The notes below the pieces were generated by a model. The model saw nothing but the letters and a program-made list of their open reading frames with translations. It was not told the DNA's origin and made no database searches. Shown piece after piece: positions 44,575 through 57,456 of a stretch of DNA of 64,000 bases; position 1 is the first letter of the stretch, and each line of letters starts with the position of its first letter. The stretch lies in contig FWCC01000244.1 in the NCBI GenBank assembly GCA_900169235.1, positions 1 through 64,000 of the forward strand, given 5' to 3'. The stretch comes from Zarea fungicola (lineage: Eukaryota > Ascomycota > Sordariomycetes > Hypocreales > Cordycipitaceae). The position numbers and the translations under genes are program-made.

Positions 44575-45486
44575 ATGAGCGACATCACCATCCCCAAAGC
44601 AAACATCGACCCTTGCATCAAACACAGAGAACTTTTCGACAAATTAGAAGAGTTTTATACTCTCCTGATTCAACTTGGAATTTTACCAAAATACGCTCTG
44701 AAAAAGTCATGTGGTGACATTTTTAATGTCGACACTGCCTTGGATGCCGGCTTTTCAGACGAGGCCGTCAGTGTCTTGATGCACCTTCCATTCCTCCACC
44801 CTGAATGTGACTTTCTTGAGATCCTGCCCAACACGCTCCCGGAGCGATACACGACATGCCGGCCAGAAGTAAAAGGGGTTGCTGGGTTCCATGCTAGCCG
44901 AGAGCTTGATACCAACCGCTCGGAGAACGTCGTTCTCCCGCCCAGCTTCATTAAGCTAACGTACCAACGTGAAAATGGACACGTACTCCTATATGACACC
45001 GAAACACGTATTTTGATCCCTTCCTGGTCTATACAAATTCTCTGACCTCAGATAAAATACTGACGCATTTCAACAATAGGCCTCATGAGAGATTGGAGAC
45101 CGTCTACTGATCCCATCAACAGAGACAACAACAATTTTGATCTTATCCCAGCCCGTTCTCCAACAGAAATCTTAGGCTACTGGATTGATCGCTACCGCAG
45201 ATTGAACATTTTAAACTACGACAGCCAGATGACCTGGGACATACAAAGACCAACGTTGAGCGCCAACGACGTGCCTGGCGGCGCATCTGAATGGCTCGTG
45301 CATCAGGCGCTGCGCTTCGCCGAGCTTCGCATCCCAGATTTGTACATCGAATGTGGCTGGGATGTTCGATCAAAGGATCAAAGCCGCTTTGACCGGGACA
45401 AGTTTATCAAGATGCGTGATGACTTTGTGAGACAGGAAATAAGGCCTTTGAAAGACCAGTTGAGACGATGGCAAGAAATAGACTAA
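44575..45486 (+). CDS. Conserved fungal hypothetical protein
   Basis: Predicted 279-aa protein in two exons, 44575-45007 and 45080-45486. The intron (donor GTATTT, branch CTGAC, acceptor AATAG) removes two in-frame stops at 45043 and 45061 that otherwise split the gene. The layout matches a common fungal family of unknown function as I recall it: IDPCIKHRELFDKLEEFYTLL at the start, a DAGFSDEAVSVLMHLPFL helix, a central loop with VLLYDTET, then a C-terminal half with WLVHQALRFAELRIPDLYIECGW and a charged coiled-coil-like end. No catalytic motif, signal peptide or membrane span. Cytosolic location is inferred. I do not recognise a function. Confidence 0.72.
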
Positions 45487-45758
45487 CGTCTTCTCTGTTA
45501 TTTGGCATGCTGCTTGCCGGCTCACAAGCTATGGCAGCCAGCTACTGCTTAACAGTTTGATGTGGTGTAGGGTTGAGAAATATTACTAGTGAATACTGGA
45601 GAGTAATGAGGACGATACTTGACATTGATAGCAAATTGGAGGGATGTGATGTAGACAACGCTTCTTATGGCATTCATTAACTAGCTTCAATTCTCCAATG
45701 CCTTTAACTTGATTCAATTTATTAATACCGAATTTTTAATGTTGCAAACCCCATTTGT

Positions 45759-46382
45759 TTAATTTTTGCTAGCGAAATACTGGCCCAACCCCGTCACGAG
45801 CCCCGCGAATGGCATGCTCAAGGCACCATAGACTTCCATTGCCTCGGGCGCCGCATTGTCCGCCAAAATCTCCACAGCAACGTTGGAGTAGCAAACAGGA
45901 ATAACACCTGCCTGAATCATGCGTTGAACACCATATTCCGCTTGTTCCTTGGAAAAAGCGCCGGACGCGTCAACGGCCGCATATGTGACATAGCCATCAT
46001 GGAGAGCAGACATTGCTGGGAACGCGAGGCAGACGTCAGTCGAAACGCCAGTGACGATGAGGTTCTTTCGCCCCGTTGCCTTGACAGCAGCGACGACGCG
46101 AGGATCATCCCAGGCATTCACTGTGGTTCGCTCAATCCTTTCCACGCCAGGAAGCGCCGCTTGTAGTTCAGGGATCAAGGGGCCCCATAGACCCTCTGTC
46201 GTGGTAGTGACGACGACGGGGACCTTGAGTGCCACCATGGCCTTGGCCAGGCCGACAATGTTGTGTGTCAGAGTGAGGACGTCAATATCACGGACCCCGG
46301 TAAAGAGGCCAACTTGGTGGTCGACAATGAGGAGGGCAGCATTGTCGCGAGTAAGGCGACCTGGATATGTGGCGGTTGACAT
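45759..46382 (-). CDS. Isochorismatase-like cysteine hydrolase (YcaC-type)
   Basis: Single-exon 207-aa cysteine hydrolase of the isochorismatase-like fold. The nucleophile is Cys118 in VTGVSTDVCLAF, and Asp21 in LLIVDHQVGLF is the general base, both at the spacing seen in YcaC-type enzymes. The third residue, normally Lys near position 84, is not visible: the local sequence is VERIERTTVNAW, so an Arg or Glu takes its place or the alignment is shifted. A cis-peptide preceding the nucleophile loop is typical. Family members hydrolyse amides, nicotinamide or unknown substrates; this one cannot be assigned further. Cytosolic. An open reading frame upstream of the ATG is not needed for the fold. 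Confidence 0.88.
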   Translation of the reverse strand: MSTATYPGRLTRDNAALLIVDHQVGLFTGVRDIDVLTLTHNIVGLAKAMVALKVPVVVTTTTEGLWGPLIPELQAALPGVERIERTTVNAWDDPRVVAAVKATGRKNLIVTGVSTDVCLAFPAMSALHDGYVTYAAVDASGAFSKEQAEYGVQRMIQAGVIPVCYSNVAVEILADNAAPEAMEVYGALSMPFAGLVTGLGQYFASKN

Positions 46383-47056
46383 GATCGCGTGGAATGTAGG
46401 ATAGGGAATAATAATAAGTTTGAGTAGATCAAGTTATGAACTATGAAGTGAGAAAAGATTGAGTGGCTGCTATGACAAGGAACAAGCTTCATGACCGGCG
46501 CCATCGCCGCATTTATATAGATCAGATGTGGTGTAAGTGACCGGCTGTCGTTGCTAGTCTTGTTGTGCACTCTATCGCTGTGTCTGAATCCCGGATTTCG
46601 AAAAATGGGAATTTCTTACGACGCTACAGGTAAACGGAGCGAATGCGAACTTGTATCTACGCTAGCTGACGTTATGAAGCTGAGCTCACTTTTACAAATG
46701 GTTTCACTCACGCCTTGTGGACCGAAGAAGCCAGTCCGACGCCACGTACTATCCCCGCCTGGACAAGCGGCGGACAATGCCAAGACCGCGACACAGATCT
46801 CTCGTTGCCCTGTGGTGGATCGTGTAACGAATCAGACCAACCTAGGTCGAACCGCCGTGCGATCTACACACTTCATGACTATAGAGGCTTGGTCTCCATT
46901 GCGTTGCAGATTTACTTGCGGCTAGAGTTCCAGCCCTGCCCCCTCCACAAGTTGCGAAAGGAGGAAAATCTGTAATTACAAATAAATATTGTACACATGG
47001 AGAGCTAAATTGACTAATGATGTCTGGAAACACATTTTTCTTTTCACAACATCCAC
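46383..47056. other. Intergenic, no gene seen
   Basis: Promoter of the isochorismatase-like gene and 3' flank of the S33 peptidase. Short plus-strand frames lack coherent content. Confidence 0.5.
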
Positions 47057-49009
47057 TTATACTCTCCAACGTTTCTTACCCCCCCTGACTGAAAATGGGA
47101 CAAATATTTCGCGCTCTGCCCCATTATCACCAGATTGCAACCCATATGGTTCCTCAAACACCTGATAGTCCGGCTCACACAACGTCGCTGGCTTCGGCAA
47201 CTCACCCAGCTGCAGGTATCTGCCAATATGCCCCGCTGTGCACAAACTTGGAACAGACGGAGAACAATGCCCTGGCGCATTTGTCATAAGTACAACACTA
47301 CCATTAAACAGTTGACTCATCGCGGCTGCGTTTTCTGCCGGTGATATGGGGTCCAGGATATTCCCGACAAAGAGAATGGGATGACTGGTGTTGCCCCCAA
47401 ATGGACCATCGAAGCGAAACTTGGGCCTCATCGGCCAGGCGTGGCAGGCCATAGTGCTATCGGCAGCAAAATAACTTCCAAACAGCGTGCTCTGGTTCCG
47501 GAGATTCCGTGCCCATTGCGCAAAGTCTGCAAAGGTGCGGTTATGTAGGGATTTATCGCTGTCACTGCAGCTTACCGCCACATTCGCCTCGTGATACCAG
47601 CTCCCGTCCTCTTCAGCACAGTCCCTCGATGTGCAATCTTTATCTGAGCATCGAATACCTTGTTCTGGCAGAAAGACAGAAATGTCAGCAACGGTGAGAT
47701 TGTGGCGATTCCTGAGCGCATACAGAGCCTGAGCCAGGACGGGGAACTTGAGGTACGCGTTGTAGCTTGCTGTGAACATGTATTCAATGACAGTTTTGTC
47801 GCTTAATACTTCTGGATATAGCATGTCATCTGTCCAGACAGGGATGGGATTGGCCTTTAATGCCGCCAGCGTCGCCAAAGCCGCTGCCTCCATGGCCTCC
47901 GGGCCTTGTGAATCGAAAATGGGACATTTCGCCTCGCCAGCAGCAAAGCAGGCTCGAAATAAAGATTTCCACGTCTTGTCGGAGCTGGCGAGGAACTGCA
48001 TCCATCGCCCAGAGCTGTAATCGAGGAGGTGGCTACTTCCATCGAGCACAATTCGCTTGACTTTGTCGGGAAACATTGATGCAAAGTAGCCGCCAATCAT
48101 GGTACCGTAGCTGAACCCCCAATATTGCAACTTTTCCTTGCCGGGGTGATGTGCTAGCTCTTCCACGCGCGCAGCCTCAATCAACGAATCACCGCTCATT
48201 TTCCGTGCCTTGAGGAGTCGACGGAGCTGAGCGTCGCGGAGCCTTCCTGACGCCTCAATCATTCCGACGAGGTCCCTTGCCACGCTGGCCGTGGACATGA
48301 AGCTCTTCAGCGTAGACTCTTCCGTGGTATCGTTTCCTGGGTCGCACATTTGTGCAAACGCCGCGCTCCTTGCCCATGTCGCTGGCAGTGCATCTTCCGA
48401 CCAACTGCCGGTCCGCTCAGCAAAGGAAAAGATGTCTCTGCCTTGCATGTTTCCGGACCCGAAGCAGGCGAATCGGGGAGTTGAGTGCACGACGCCTCGG
48501 GGGTCGAATCCCACAATGTCAAACACGGCAGACTCGGAATTGACGATGCCACTGAGGTATTTTCCCCGACGCAGCGCAAAGTCCACCCCAGAAGCCCCAG
48601 GCCCTCCAGGATTCACAAATAGGTCGCCCCTGTGGCGAGCATCTGTAATGTCGGACACACTGGCGGGTAGTTTGATGAGAGCAATTGCAACAGTCTTGGA
48701 CCAGCGTTGTGGTTCTGGGGCGTCCCAGTCAATGGGCAGGAGGAGGCGAGCGCACAGGTAGTTATCGTGACATGGTACATAGTCTAGTTCTTTTGATGGG
48801 GAAATCGATTCCCAGTCAAAAGTTTCAGCCGAGTCCGCGCTGCTTTGGAGATCAAGTTCCCTCGACGTATGTCGCAGTCGCGTCAACAATTGCAAATATG
48901 GCGGAGATGTCAGAATTACAAAGCAGACGAGGAAAGTGACACCGAATCTCATATACCAACGTCTTTTGAGATGAGGCTGAGGGGCGGCTTGTCCTTTGTA
49001 CGAACCCAT
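47057..49009 (-). CDS. Alpha/beta-hydrolase, S33 tripeptidyl-peptidase-like
   Basis: Single-exon 650-aa protein. After a basic tail, one hydrophobic segment (RFGVTFLVCFVILTS, about residues 20-36) acts as an uncleaved signal anchor, so the enzyme is probably type II membrane-bound or secreted after processing. The catalytic body has the oxyanion motif NPGGPGASGVD, the nucleophile elbow GFSYG in YWGFSYGTMIGGY, a late Asp in FVGNILDPISP and His in NAPGHCSPS, with the TAP-like C-terminal domain (Cys-rich CSDKDCTSRDCAEE). This is the peptidase S33 family, whose members release N-terminal peptides. Several NxT/S sequons fit a secretory location. The frame is open upstream to 49267, but ATG 49009 puts the anchor at the normal place. 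Confidence 0.88.
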   Translation of the reverse strand: MGSYKGQAAPQPHLKRRWYMRFGVTFLVCFVILTSPPYLQLLTRLRHTSRELDLQSSADSAETFDWESISPSKELDYVPCHDNYLCARLLLPIDWDAPEPQRWSKTVAIALIKLPASVSDITDARHRGDLFVNPGGPGASGVDFALRRGKYLSGIVNSESAVFDIVGFDPRGVVHSTPRFACFGSGNMQGRDIFSFAERTGSWSEDALPATWARSAAFAQMCDPGNDTTEESTLKSFMSTASVARDLVGMIEASGRLRDAQLRRLLKARKMSGDSLIEAARVEELAHHPGKEKLQYWGFSYGTMIGGYFASMFPDKVKRIVLDGSSHLLDYSSGRWMQFLASSDKTWKSLFRACFAAGEAKCPIFDSQGPEAMEAAALATLAALKANPIPVWTDDMLYPEVLSDKTVIEYMFTASYNAYLKFPVLAQALYALRNRHNLTVADISVFLPEQGIRCSDKDCTSRDCAEEDGSWYHEANVAVSCSDSDKSLHNRTFADFAQWARNLRNQSTLFGSYFAADSTMACHAWPMRPKFRFDGPFGGNTSHPILFVGNILDPISPAENAAAMSQLFNGSVVLMTNAPGHCSPSVPSLCTAGHIGRYLQLGELPKPATLCEPDYQVFEEPYGLQSGDNGAEREIFVPFSVRGGKKRWRV

Positions 49010-49981
49010 TTCAGATTCAAGGTCTAACTCCAGTCGTGTCAGTGTGTTAGTAAGGGAACAAAGCTTGGACCTGGTGCTGCAGTCCTCTGCGATGCCATGA
49101 GAATTAGGCAAGAGAATCAACCAAGTTTGTTTTAAATACATTTTTACGGTGCGAGCGTAGTCACGCAGCCTTGTTAGCATACCAAAGGACCTTGAAATGC
49201 TTCGGAAGCTACTGTATTTGGACATTGTCTGACGCGGCCCTATATTAGTGCCGGTCATTGTTTTCAAAAGTGTTTCCTCAATCTGTAGGTTGGGTACTGT
49301 TGCCCTACGCAGCCTTGTTTGCTCTGCAATTATTTTACTTGAATTTAGTAACTAAAATGCAAAAAATCTAGAGGCGCCTACCACTGCCGCAATTGGTGTA
49401 GTTGTAAAACTACCCGCCATATTAAAAATGGAGAATTCTAGTCAAATAGCTACCTAGGCTTTCTGTCGATATAATTGCAACATGATAATCGGCCTGCCGA
49501 CGCTCTACTTTAAGTACAGACAGGTCACAACCAATAATCCGTTCACCGACGCAGAAAGAAGAAAAAAAGAAACAAAACTCCGTGTCAGTACAACATGCAC
49601 TGGGTTTCAAGAAGAAAGAATATTACTTGAAAAAAAAAATTATTAATTAAATTGTGTCGTGATTGGGGAAGCCGTTCAACCTATGGCTGTCTGCTAGTTA
49701 ACCACTGGAGCCCAAAGTTCCTGTCGGCGGCGAGAATACTCCGAACACTGACCAGTTTGTCGCCTTTCCACAACTTGACATATTACGCAGCAACTGACCG
49801 GGGATCCCCATCGCCCGAAAAGAAAAACTACTCGCAGCGAGAATAGGCGAGAGACTTGCCACCGGGACTTTGTTTGGCTGATTTCTTGATACTTCCATTC
49901 CCCAGGAGCCGATCAGGCCAACCTCGCACCAAAAATCCAGCGCCCTGCAGGTATAAGTAAATCCAGACAAACGCTTGGACG
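49010..49981. other. Divergent promoter region
   Basis: About 970 bases between the S33 peptidase and the glyoxalase-like gene. A-runs near 49558-49570 and 49630-49645. No gene seen. Confidence 0.5.
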
Positions 49982-50926
49982 ATGACTTCCACACAGCAAG
50001 ATCATATCGTTCTTCTTGTTGATGACTTCTTCTTTGAAAACCTACCGGCATGGGTTACTGACAACTTCACCGTGACGCCAGGTGGCTATCACGAGGGCCA
50101 GCCTTCTCGCAACAAGCTCGTCCTCTTCGCTGACGGCAGCTACCTCGAGTTCTTCAATTGGTACGGCACGCCACCGTCTCTCGACGATGACCACTTGCCC
50201 ATGAGATTCTGGGGACCCAAAGCGCCAGGGTTGATTGACTTTGCCATTACCCATACGGCCCACTCTGCCGAGGAATCGGTCGCGGCGGTCAACGCGCGGT
50301 TGGCTGAGGAGCCCGAAAAGGATGCTGGTCTTGGTATCGAGTTTGGCAAACCAGTTGCGGGATCGCGTAAGAAAGTAAACGGCGTAGAAATCAAGTGGAC
50401 CGTCACCCGGCCAGACTTTTCCCAAGGCGACAAGACCCCCGGCCAGGAGCACTTTGCCAACGGAAGAATCGACGTTCCGTTCTTCTGTCATGATGTCACC
50501 CCGCGAGCCGACAGGGTCCCCAGCCAAGATGAGAGGAAGACGACGCATCCGTGTGGCGCTACTGGCATCGCAGCCTGCGAGATTCTCGTGCCGAAGCACC
50601 TACAGAGGGAATATGCTACCGTCTACGGCAAGATCCTCGGCTCCGAGCCCCAGAGAGCCACGGAACAAGGCGCGTACACTCTCGATATTGGCGTGCCCCA
50701 GGGACCAACCCGTTCCACAGTGATTGTGCGCGCTGCTGAGACAGAGCATGACATTAGGCGCATGCAAGCGAGGGGAGTTGGGTTCTCCGATCTTGTCATT
50801 GCCGTCAATGGCGGTGGACCTGGTAATACGGAGAGGTTACCATTGGGATTGACGGGTATCGAGTCAACCATTTGGCTGGAAAGATCACATGGCAATCAGT
50901 CGCGTTCTGGTACCTTGATTGTGTAG
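49982..50926 (+). CDS. Glyoxalase-like domain protein
   Basis: Single-exon 314-aa protein of the glyoxalase-like (VOC-fold) type. It starts with DHIVLLVDDFFFENLPAWV, the first beta-alpha unit with a candidate metal His, then GGYHEGQPSRNKLVLFADGSYLEFFNW. A second, weaker copy of the fold lies after residue 180, where PFFCHDVTPRADRVP marks the joint. VOC proteins isomerise, ring-cleave or bind small molecules; the reaction here is unknown. No targeting signal. The gene is 875 bases upstream of a Zn2Cys6 regulator on the same strand, a possible functional link. Confidence 0.8.
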   Translation: MTSTQQDHIVLLVDDFFFENLPAWVTDNFTVTPGGYHEGQPSRNKLVLFADGSYLEFFNWYGTPPSLDDDHLPMRFWGPKAPGLIDFAITHTAHSAEESVAAVNARLAEEPEKDAGLGIEFGKPVAGSRKKVNGVEIKWTVTRPDFSQGDKTPGQEHFANGRIDVPFFCHDVTPRADRVPSQDERKTTHPCGATGIAACEILVPKHLQREYATVYGKILGSEPQRATEQGAYTLDIGVPQGPTRSTVIVRAAETEHDIRRMQARGVGFSDLVIAVNGGGPGNTERLPLGLTGIESTIWLERSHGNQSRSGTLIV

Positions 50927-51802
50927 TTGGAAGGCTCTAGTATTCGGATATCCATGGTTGAACTGGGATTTTTTTTTTGATTTTGTTATTTACTTGGTTA
51001 TTTGTTTCTGTTCAGTTTTTCCTTAATGATGCTTTAATTTGGCTTTTCAGCACCATTTGGGCAGTCAATGGCAATGGTCGCTACTGTAGCTAGCAGGAGA
51101 ACAACAACGTACATACACCACATTGCAATGCCTCGTTTTATTTTGCCGCAACTACCTCGGCTGCCGCTTCTGAGAGCAGCACAGACCGTTCCCAGGTTGT
51201 AAGACCGAGTGTGCCATGGTATAAATGGAATAGGTGTAAATAGAATAGGCGGAAATGAAATAGATGGGGATTGGCACATTTAGACTCTAGCGCTTTGTGT
51301 CTACATTTAGGAATCGATGCGAGGCTGTCCAAGCCACGAAGAACATTCTTGCTTTGCCGCAACGCATTATTTCCAGTCCTGAATCGAATCCTGCCCCGGA
51401 AAGATTACGAATCGGGTCAAGAGCAGTATGGGTGTGTAAATCACACATGAAAAACTCCCAGCCATGACGCAGTTCGCTACAGCACAGGCTCACCAGAGGG
51501 AGATACAGGCAGTTGTCCCATCAATTGTCCATTCAAAGGAAAAAATTGACCAAGATTAGGAAGGTCGGGTTTACGATTAAATATCCAAATGCTACTTACA
51601 CTGCTCAATCGTGGTACCCATCCACGTAATAATTACCCAGTGTAGGCGGCCTCGTTAGTGGGCCGAGTTAGCGGTGGGGTGGCGGAGTGCCTCATCAACG
51701 ATACAGCCCGAACAGTCATTACTCACTACTTCCTGTGCCTGCTTGCATTCCTGGATTCGTCCTCGAAACTAACATCGACATCAACATTGACAGAATATCT
51801 CA
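50927..51802. other. Intergenic, one weak small ORF
   Basis: A T-run at 50970-50978 follows the glyoxalase-like gene. A minus-strand frame (51034-51279) ends in a hydrophobic segment MWCMYVVVLLLATVATIAI and a short hydrophilic tail; it could be a tiny membrane peptide but has no other support, so I do not call it a gene. Confidence 0.5.
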
Positions 51803-53427
51803 ATGACAGATTGCTTAGCAGCACCCGTGTTCATCAACAGCGTCCTGGAGTCGGGCAAGGCTGGGCCGCGTCTCGTCGCGCAAACAGTCGACATTGGAGC
51901 GATCCGGCAGATTCGGCGCCATAAAAAAAGCCGTCGTGGCTGCATCGGGTGTAAGATCCGAAAGGTCAAGGTAGGATAACAGCCAAGAACCAAACAAGCA
52001 CAAGATACAATCGACGTTTACTTTTTGCTTCGCTCCTTGGATCATGAGAAACTGACGTCTGGCAGTGCGATGAACGCCAACCGTGCTCCAGCTGCCTCAA
52101 GCGTGGCACAGAATGTAAATCACCAAACGGTAAAAGCATTGCTCCGAGGCAACCAAAGCTTGTCATCGACTCGGGATTAGATCTAAACCCCGACCTGAGT
52201 CTATTGCAGCTCGAGCTGTTTCATCACTGGGACAAGCACACCAAATCGACCCTAGTCTATCCTGAAATTTGGCCAGTTATTATGCAACAGGCAGTCCATG
52301 TACGGAGTCGACCAACAATCCCATGCTGATTGACCAGTCCAAGCTAAGATCATTGCTAGGAAAATTTCCTCATGGCAGCCATCTTGTGCACCTCCTCCAT
52401 GCACCTGAGCACCCTTCATCCCCAAAATACATGGTATCCGCAATTCGCAAGGCGGCTGATGCCCAATACACTATCGCTCTTTCGCCAAAGCCTCTCAAAG
52501 CCCCTCACCAAAAGCCATTCAGAAGCAATAGTAGGAGCAGCGCTTCTAGTAAACTACATTTCCTGGTTTGACGTATCCTTTCTCGACGGCGACACCAGTA
52601 GAGTCGGCGCCTTGGCACACGATCAACTGCTGCTCATCAGCTCTGGCATCGTACATGCCTGGTTTCAGACAATACCCATTCTGATTGAGAAACAAAGCAT
52701 CTTTCCTAATGCCATGATGCACCATCCACGACTCGTAATTGAGCAGGCGCTGGCAAAACGAAGCCATGACGACACAAGCCTGTTCGTACAGCCGCTGATG
52801 GATATATGGAATGACAGAAGATATCAGACATCCGGTCGCTTAGCTGTGGACACAACTGTCTATGAGCCAGCTACAAACGGTGCATGGCGCCTTCTTCAAG
52901 ACTTTGAAAACGAGCTTGTGCCGGCTGATAACCCGCGGCACACATGGCAAAAGTGCGACGAGTCTCAGAAATTACTGCATTACAAGGAAAAAGTCACGAA
53001 AATCACGGAAACCCCTCCACCAGCCAATGGTTTACCTGAGTCATCCGGTGTACCACTGCCCTTACAGGCGCGCGTATCCTTTGAATATATTGTCCGCCGC
53101 CTTTCGCCACTTCTTCGCTGTCAAGCCGCCATGTCTAATTCAAGTGCAGAAACACGGAGTGACATGGCGGCGCTGCGTGATAATCTCGAGGGCCTCATAT
53201 ATGGCTTTCCGATTCTCTGCTGCGGTCCGTTTGCAGATCTAGTGCAGAGGAGGGACACTCGCGCTCTGGTTCTTCTCTTGCATTTTTATCGATGCGCGGG
53301 CATCTTGCTGGATCCAAGGAGATGCTGGTGGGCGACAACGAGAACCTGCATCATGGAAAACCTGATTTTCAAGGAGCTGGTCGTTCGGGGCGTCAGCACA
53401 GGTCTCACTGAGCACAACTACAACTAA
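51803..53427 (+). CDS. Zn2Cys6 fungal transcription factor
   Basis: Predicted 489-aa regulator; exons 51803-51970, 52066-52299, 52360-53427, all phase 0. The binuclear zinc cluster is split by the first intron: CIGCKIRKVK before it and CDERQPCSSCLKRGTEC after it, giving the spacing C-x2-C-x6-C-x5-C-x2-C-x6-C starting near residue 47. The middle and C-terminal parts follow the small fungal-specific regulator plan (FHHWDKHT, ENFLMAAILCTSSMHLSTLHP, and a late RDTRALVLLLHFYRCAGILLDPRRCWW). Such proteins bind CGG-type sites in the nucleus and often regulate neighbouring metabolic genes; targets here are unknown. The N-terminal 40 residues ahead of the cluster are uncertain because another start could be used. 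Confidence 0.88.
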
Positions 53428-53782
53428 ACAGTCACCCTTCGAATAAGGGAATATTCGAAATGCACTCTTTGCGCGTCACTGCGACGTCCAACGCAACGAT
53501 TCCGTCTATTCGACTGGCGATGATGATGAGCAACGACACATATAGAAACAATTAGACGACTAATTCAAATAAAATCAAGCTTAACAGGCCAACGTCTTTA
53601 CTTCGCACTAGTTATAGACTATTTAAGCAATTTACTTTGCTGGGCTCATGCATGGTGGTATGATCCAGTGTGCTAGTTTTGCTGCAGAAAACGTCGCACA
53701 GATCAGCCCTTGTGAATGGAACCTCTCAGCATTGGCCCTTCTCATTCGGTAAATGGACCCTTGACTTGCTATTTGGACAGCC
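53428..53782. other. Convergent 3' region
   Basis: Shared 3' flank of the regulator and actin genes. No gene seen. Confidence 0.55.
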
Positions 53783-55322
<1,540 letters not shown>

Positions 55323-56502
55323 GATTCTGAGGATTAACAAGACTTATATGCTCTGCCAACTTATTCTCGAATGGAAATCGACGTTCGATACTGTTCTTGA
55401 GGCTGATTTTTTGAAAATGCGAAAGCTCAAAGGCGGCTTGCGGTTGTGAGAGACGATGGCACAACAGGCGTGTGATGAAGAAGGAAGAAGAAGAGAATGG
55501 CACACAGCGAATGGAAGGAAAGGCGGGTCTTTTTACTATTCCACCTCCCTGAGTCTAATAATAATTACATCACACCAATGCAGGCAGCCTTGTAACTGCC
55601 AAGCCAATCGGCAGGCAAGAAAACAGACGCAAGATCAATCAACTCGCCACTCCACTTCAACAGCACTGATTAGCAAGGGGATTTACTCTATATGGACTAA
55701 CTAGAAGCCTATTCTAAAATTGAACAGGCAGCAGTTTTTGCCCGTTTGCTTTTACAAGATGTTCCAGAGTTTGCGGAGTTGGACAAGCTTACAAGTGACG
55801 AGGCCCGCTAGGCACCGATTTAAAATGGCGGAGACTGCCACAAGCGTCTACGACGAAACGATCTAGGCCTGGCTTGGCCATTTCTTTCTGTGAATTGGAG
55901 CTTCGCATTTGCTCCGCATTGGGAAAGTAGAGATCTTTTGCCATGACGGTGCAGTCTGACAGGTTACGGTTCTCCCAAGGCCTCGCAACTCGTCCAAATT
56001 GTTCAGTGGGCGAGCGGTGAATGCTTGCGATTTAAAGGGACTTACTCGCGCCATGTGGACAACTTTAGCTCCGGCGCTATTTTATTTCCCTCTGTGCCAT
56101 TTGACGCCAACAGAGTTCGGATTCCTAATCGGGAATGCGAAATGCTCCACTCAACAGGGGGTTCTTCATTCAAGGTGACTTGCGCCGACCACTGGAACTG
56201 GAACTGGAATAGAAAGCGAAAAATTAAAATTGAATAAAACGGCGTGGCAATCAACGCGCGTCGTCGAAGCACCCAAGGCAGTTATGTTTTACATCTTGCA
56301 CCACGAAATTACACCCGGCCTGCCCCATGGTGGTTGCCTAGACGTCGCCCGTGATCCGCGCCTCGCGCGGCCTCAAGTACGGAAGATATTAAATCTACAA
56401 TACACCGCATTTATTAGTGACATCACCCCTTCTGATCCAATAGCATCAATTCCCTGTCTTTTCCCCAGGAAAGCGCTTGTCAGCAGCCCCTTCTTTCTTA
56501 CT
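55323..56502. other. Divergent promoter region between actin and 2EXR gene
   Basis: Actin promoter on the left, including a minus-strand pyrimidine tract. The frame of the next gene is open upstream from 56230, but the family begins at 56503. No other gene seen. Confidence 0.5.
55470..55498 (-). promoter_or_regulatory. CT-rich tract upstream of actin
   Basis: On the minus strand a run of CTTCTTCCTTCTTC-type pyrimidines, about 150-180 bases before the actin ATG. Such CT tracts are typical just upstream of transcription starts of strongly expressed fungal genes. Function is inferred. Confidence 0.4.
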
Positions 56503-57456
56503 ATGAATTTCCATTTGGAACGCCTCCCGCCAGAGGTTCGACAACTTATATGGGAGGCCACACTGCCAGAGCGTCGTGTATTTCACGTCAGTGAAATTAG
56601 CCAGGCCGACTATACTGAAGATACGGACAATCCATTCATTTCAAATGACACTGAATTGGACGAACAGACTTTTGACTTTCACATCCGACATGGCCCTCCC
56701 ATGGCAACACAAGTATGCCGCGAGTCGCGTGCTATAGCACTCCTACGAGGCTTCTTCCTCGCGCCCAAAAAGTCTTTCAAAAAGTCTTTCAGGGCCAAAT
56801 CATCGACTGGGTCATGGTTTAATCCTCAAAAAGACATGCTCTACCTTGATCGCAACATGCGACACTGCCTCAAGGCCAAGCTACCTCTCCCCGTCGCAAG
56901 CATGGACAGGGTCCTTCACGTCGGTCTCGAGTGGCGTGCCTGGTTTCGCGATGTGCCGCGCCGCCCAGCCGGTGAGAAGCCCGAGCTTTCCTGGATCATG
57001 GCGCTCGAGCCGCTCCTACTGCACTGTCCGCGCGCAGAGACTGTCGCCTTTGTGCTGCCGCGGGTGCGACGGGCGGGCGGTATCCCCTCCGGACGGGAGC
57101 CCTACGGCGCAGAGAACTACCATTGCGACCTGTTGCAGCTGCCGGACAATGTCACGGTGCCCTGGGACAGGCCGCCGCTTCCGAGTGCCGGTCTCGCCGC
57201 CTTTGGGGTTCCTGGCTTGGCGCTGTCGCAGATTGTGGGCCAGAGCGTGCCGACTGAGTGGAAGGTTATCCGCGGGCAAATGGAGAAGGCTGTCAATGTA
57301 TTGCATGGAGCAGAGACTGGTGACGTGGATGATGAATATGCGCACAAGGAGATCATAGAAAGAAGACGCCCTGTACGCATACGGGGTTGGTGGTTGGTGC
57401 GGCCGGGTGTACCTATGAGCGACGAGCAGCAGGATATCCGAGAATTTTGGACGTGA
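56503..57456 (+). CDS. 2EXR domain protein
   Basis: Single-exon 317-aa protein. The N-terminus FHLERLPPEVRQLIWEATLPERRVFHV is the 2EXR signature, a domain widespread and expanded in filamentous fungi, function unknown. MATQVCRESRAIAL follows, as in relatives, then FNPQKDMLYLDRNM. The rest holds helices and a Trp-rich WRAWF segment. A short tandem repeat KKSFKKSF occurs near residue 90. No signal peptide or membrane span. ATG 56503 is favoured because it places the domain at the N-terminus; the frame is open for 91 codons upstream without similarity. Confidence 0.8.
   Translation: MNFHLERLPPEVRQLIWEATLPERRVFHVSEISQADYTEDTDNPFISNDTELDEQTFDFHIRHGPPMATQVCRESRAIALLRGFFLAPKKSFKKSFRAKSSTGSWFNPQKDMLYLDRNMRHCLKAKLPLPVASMDRVLHVGLEWRAWFRDVPRRPAGEKPELSWIMALEPLLLHCPRAETVAFVLPRVRRAGGIPSGREPYGAENYHCDLLQLPDNVTVPWDRPPLPSAGLAAFGVPGLALSQIVGQSVPTEWKVIRGQMEKAVNVLHGAETGDVDDEYAHKEIIERRRPVRIRGWWLVRPGVPMSDEQQDIREFWT

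Noticed and set aside
44575..45486. Gene broken by two in-frame stops
   Set aside because: Both stops fall inside a good 72-nt intron, and splicing restores one frame.
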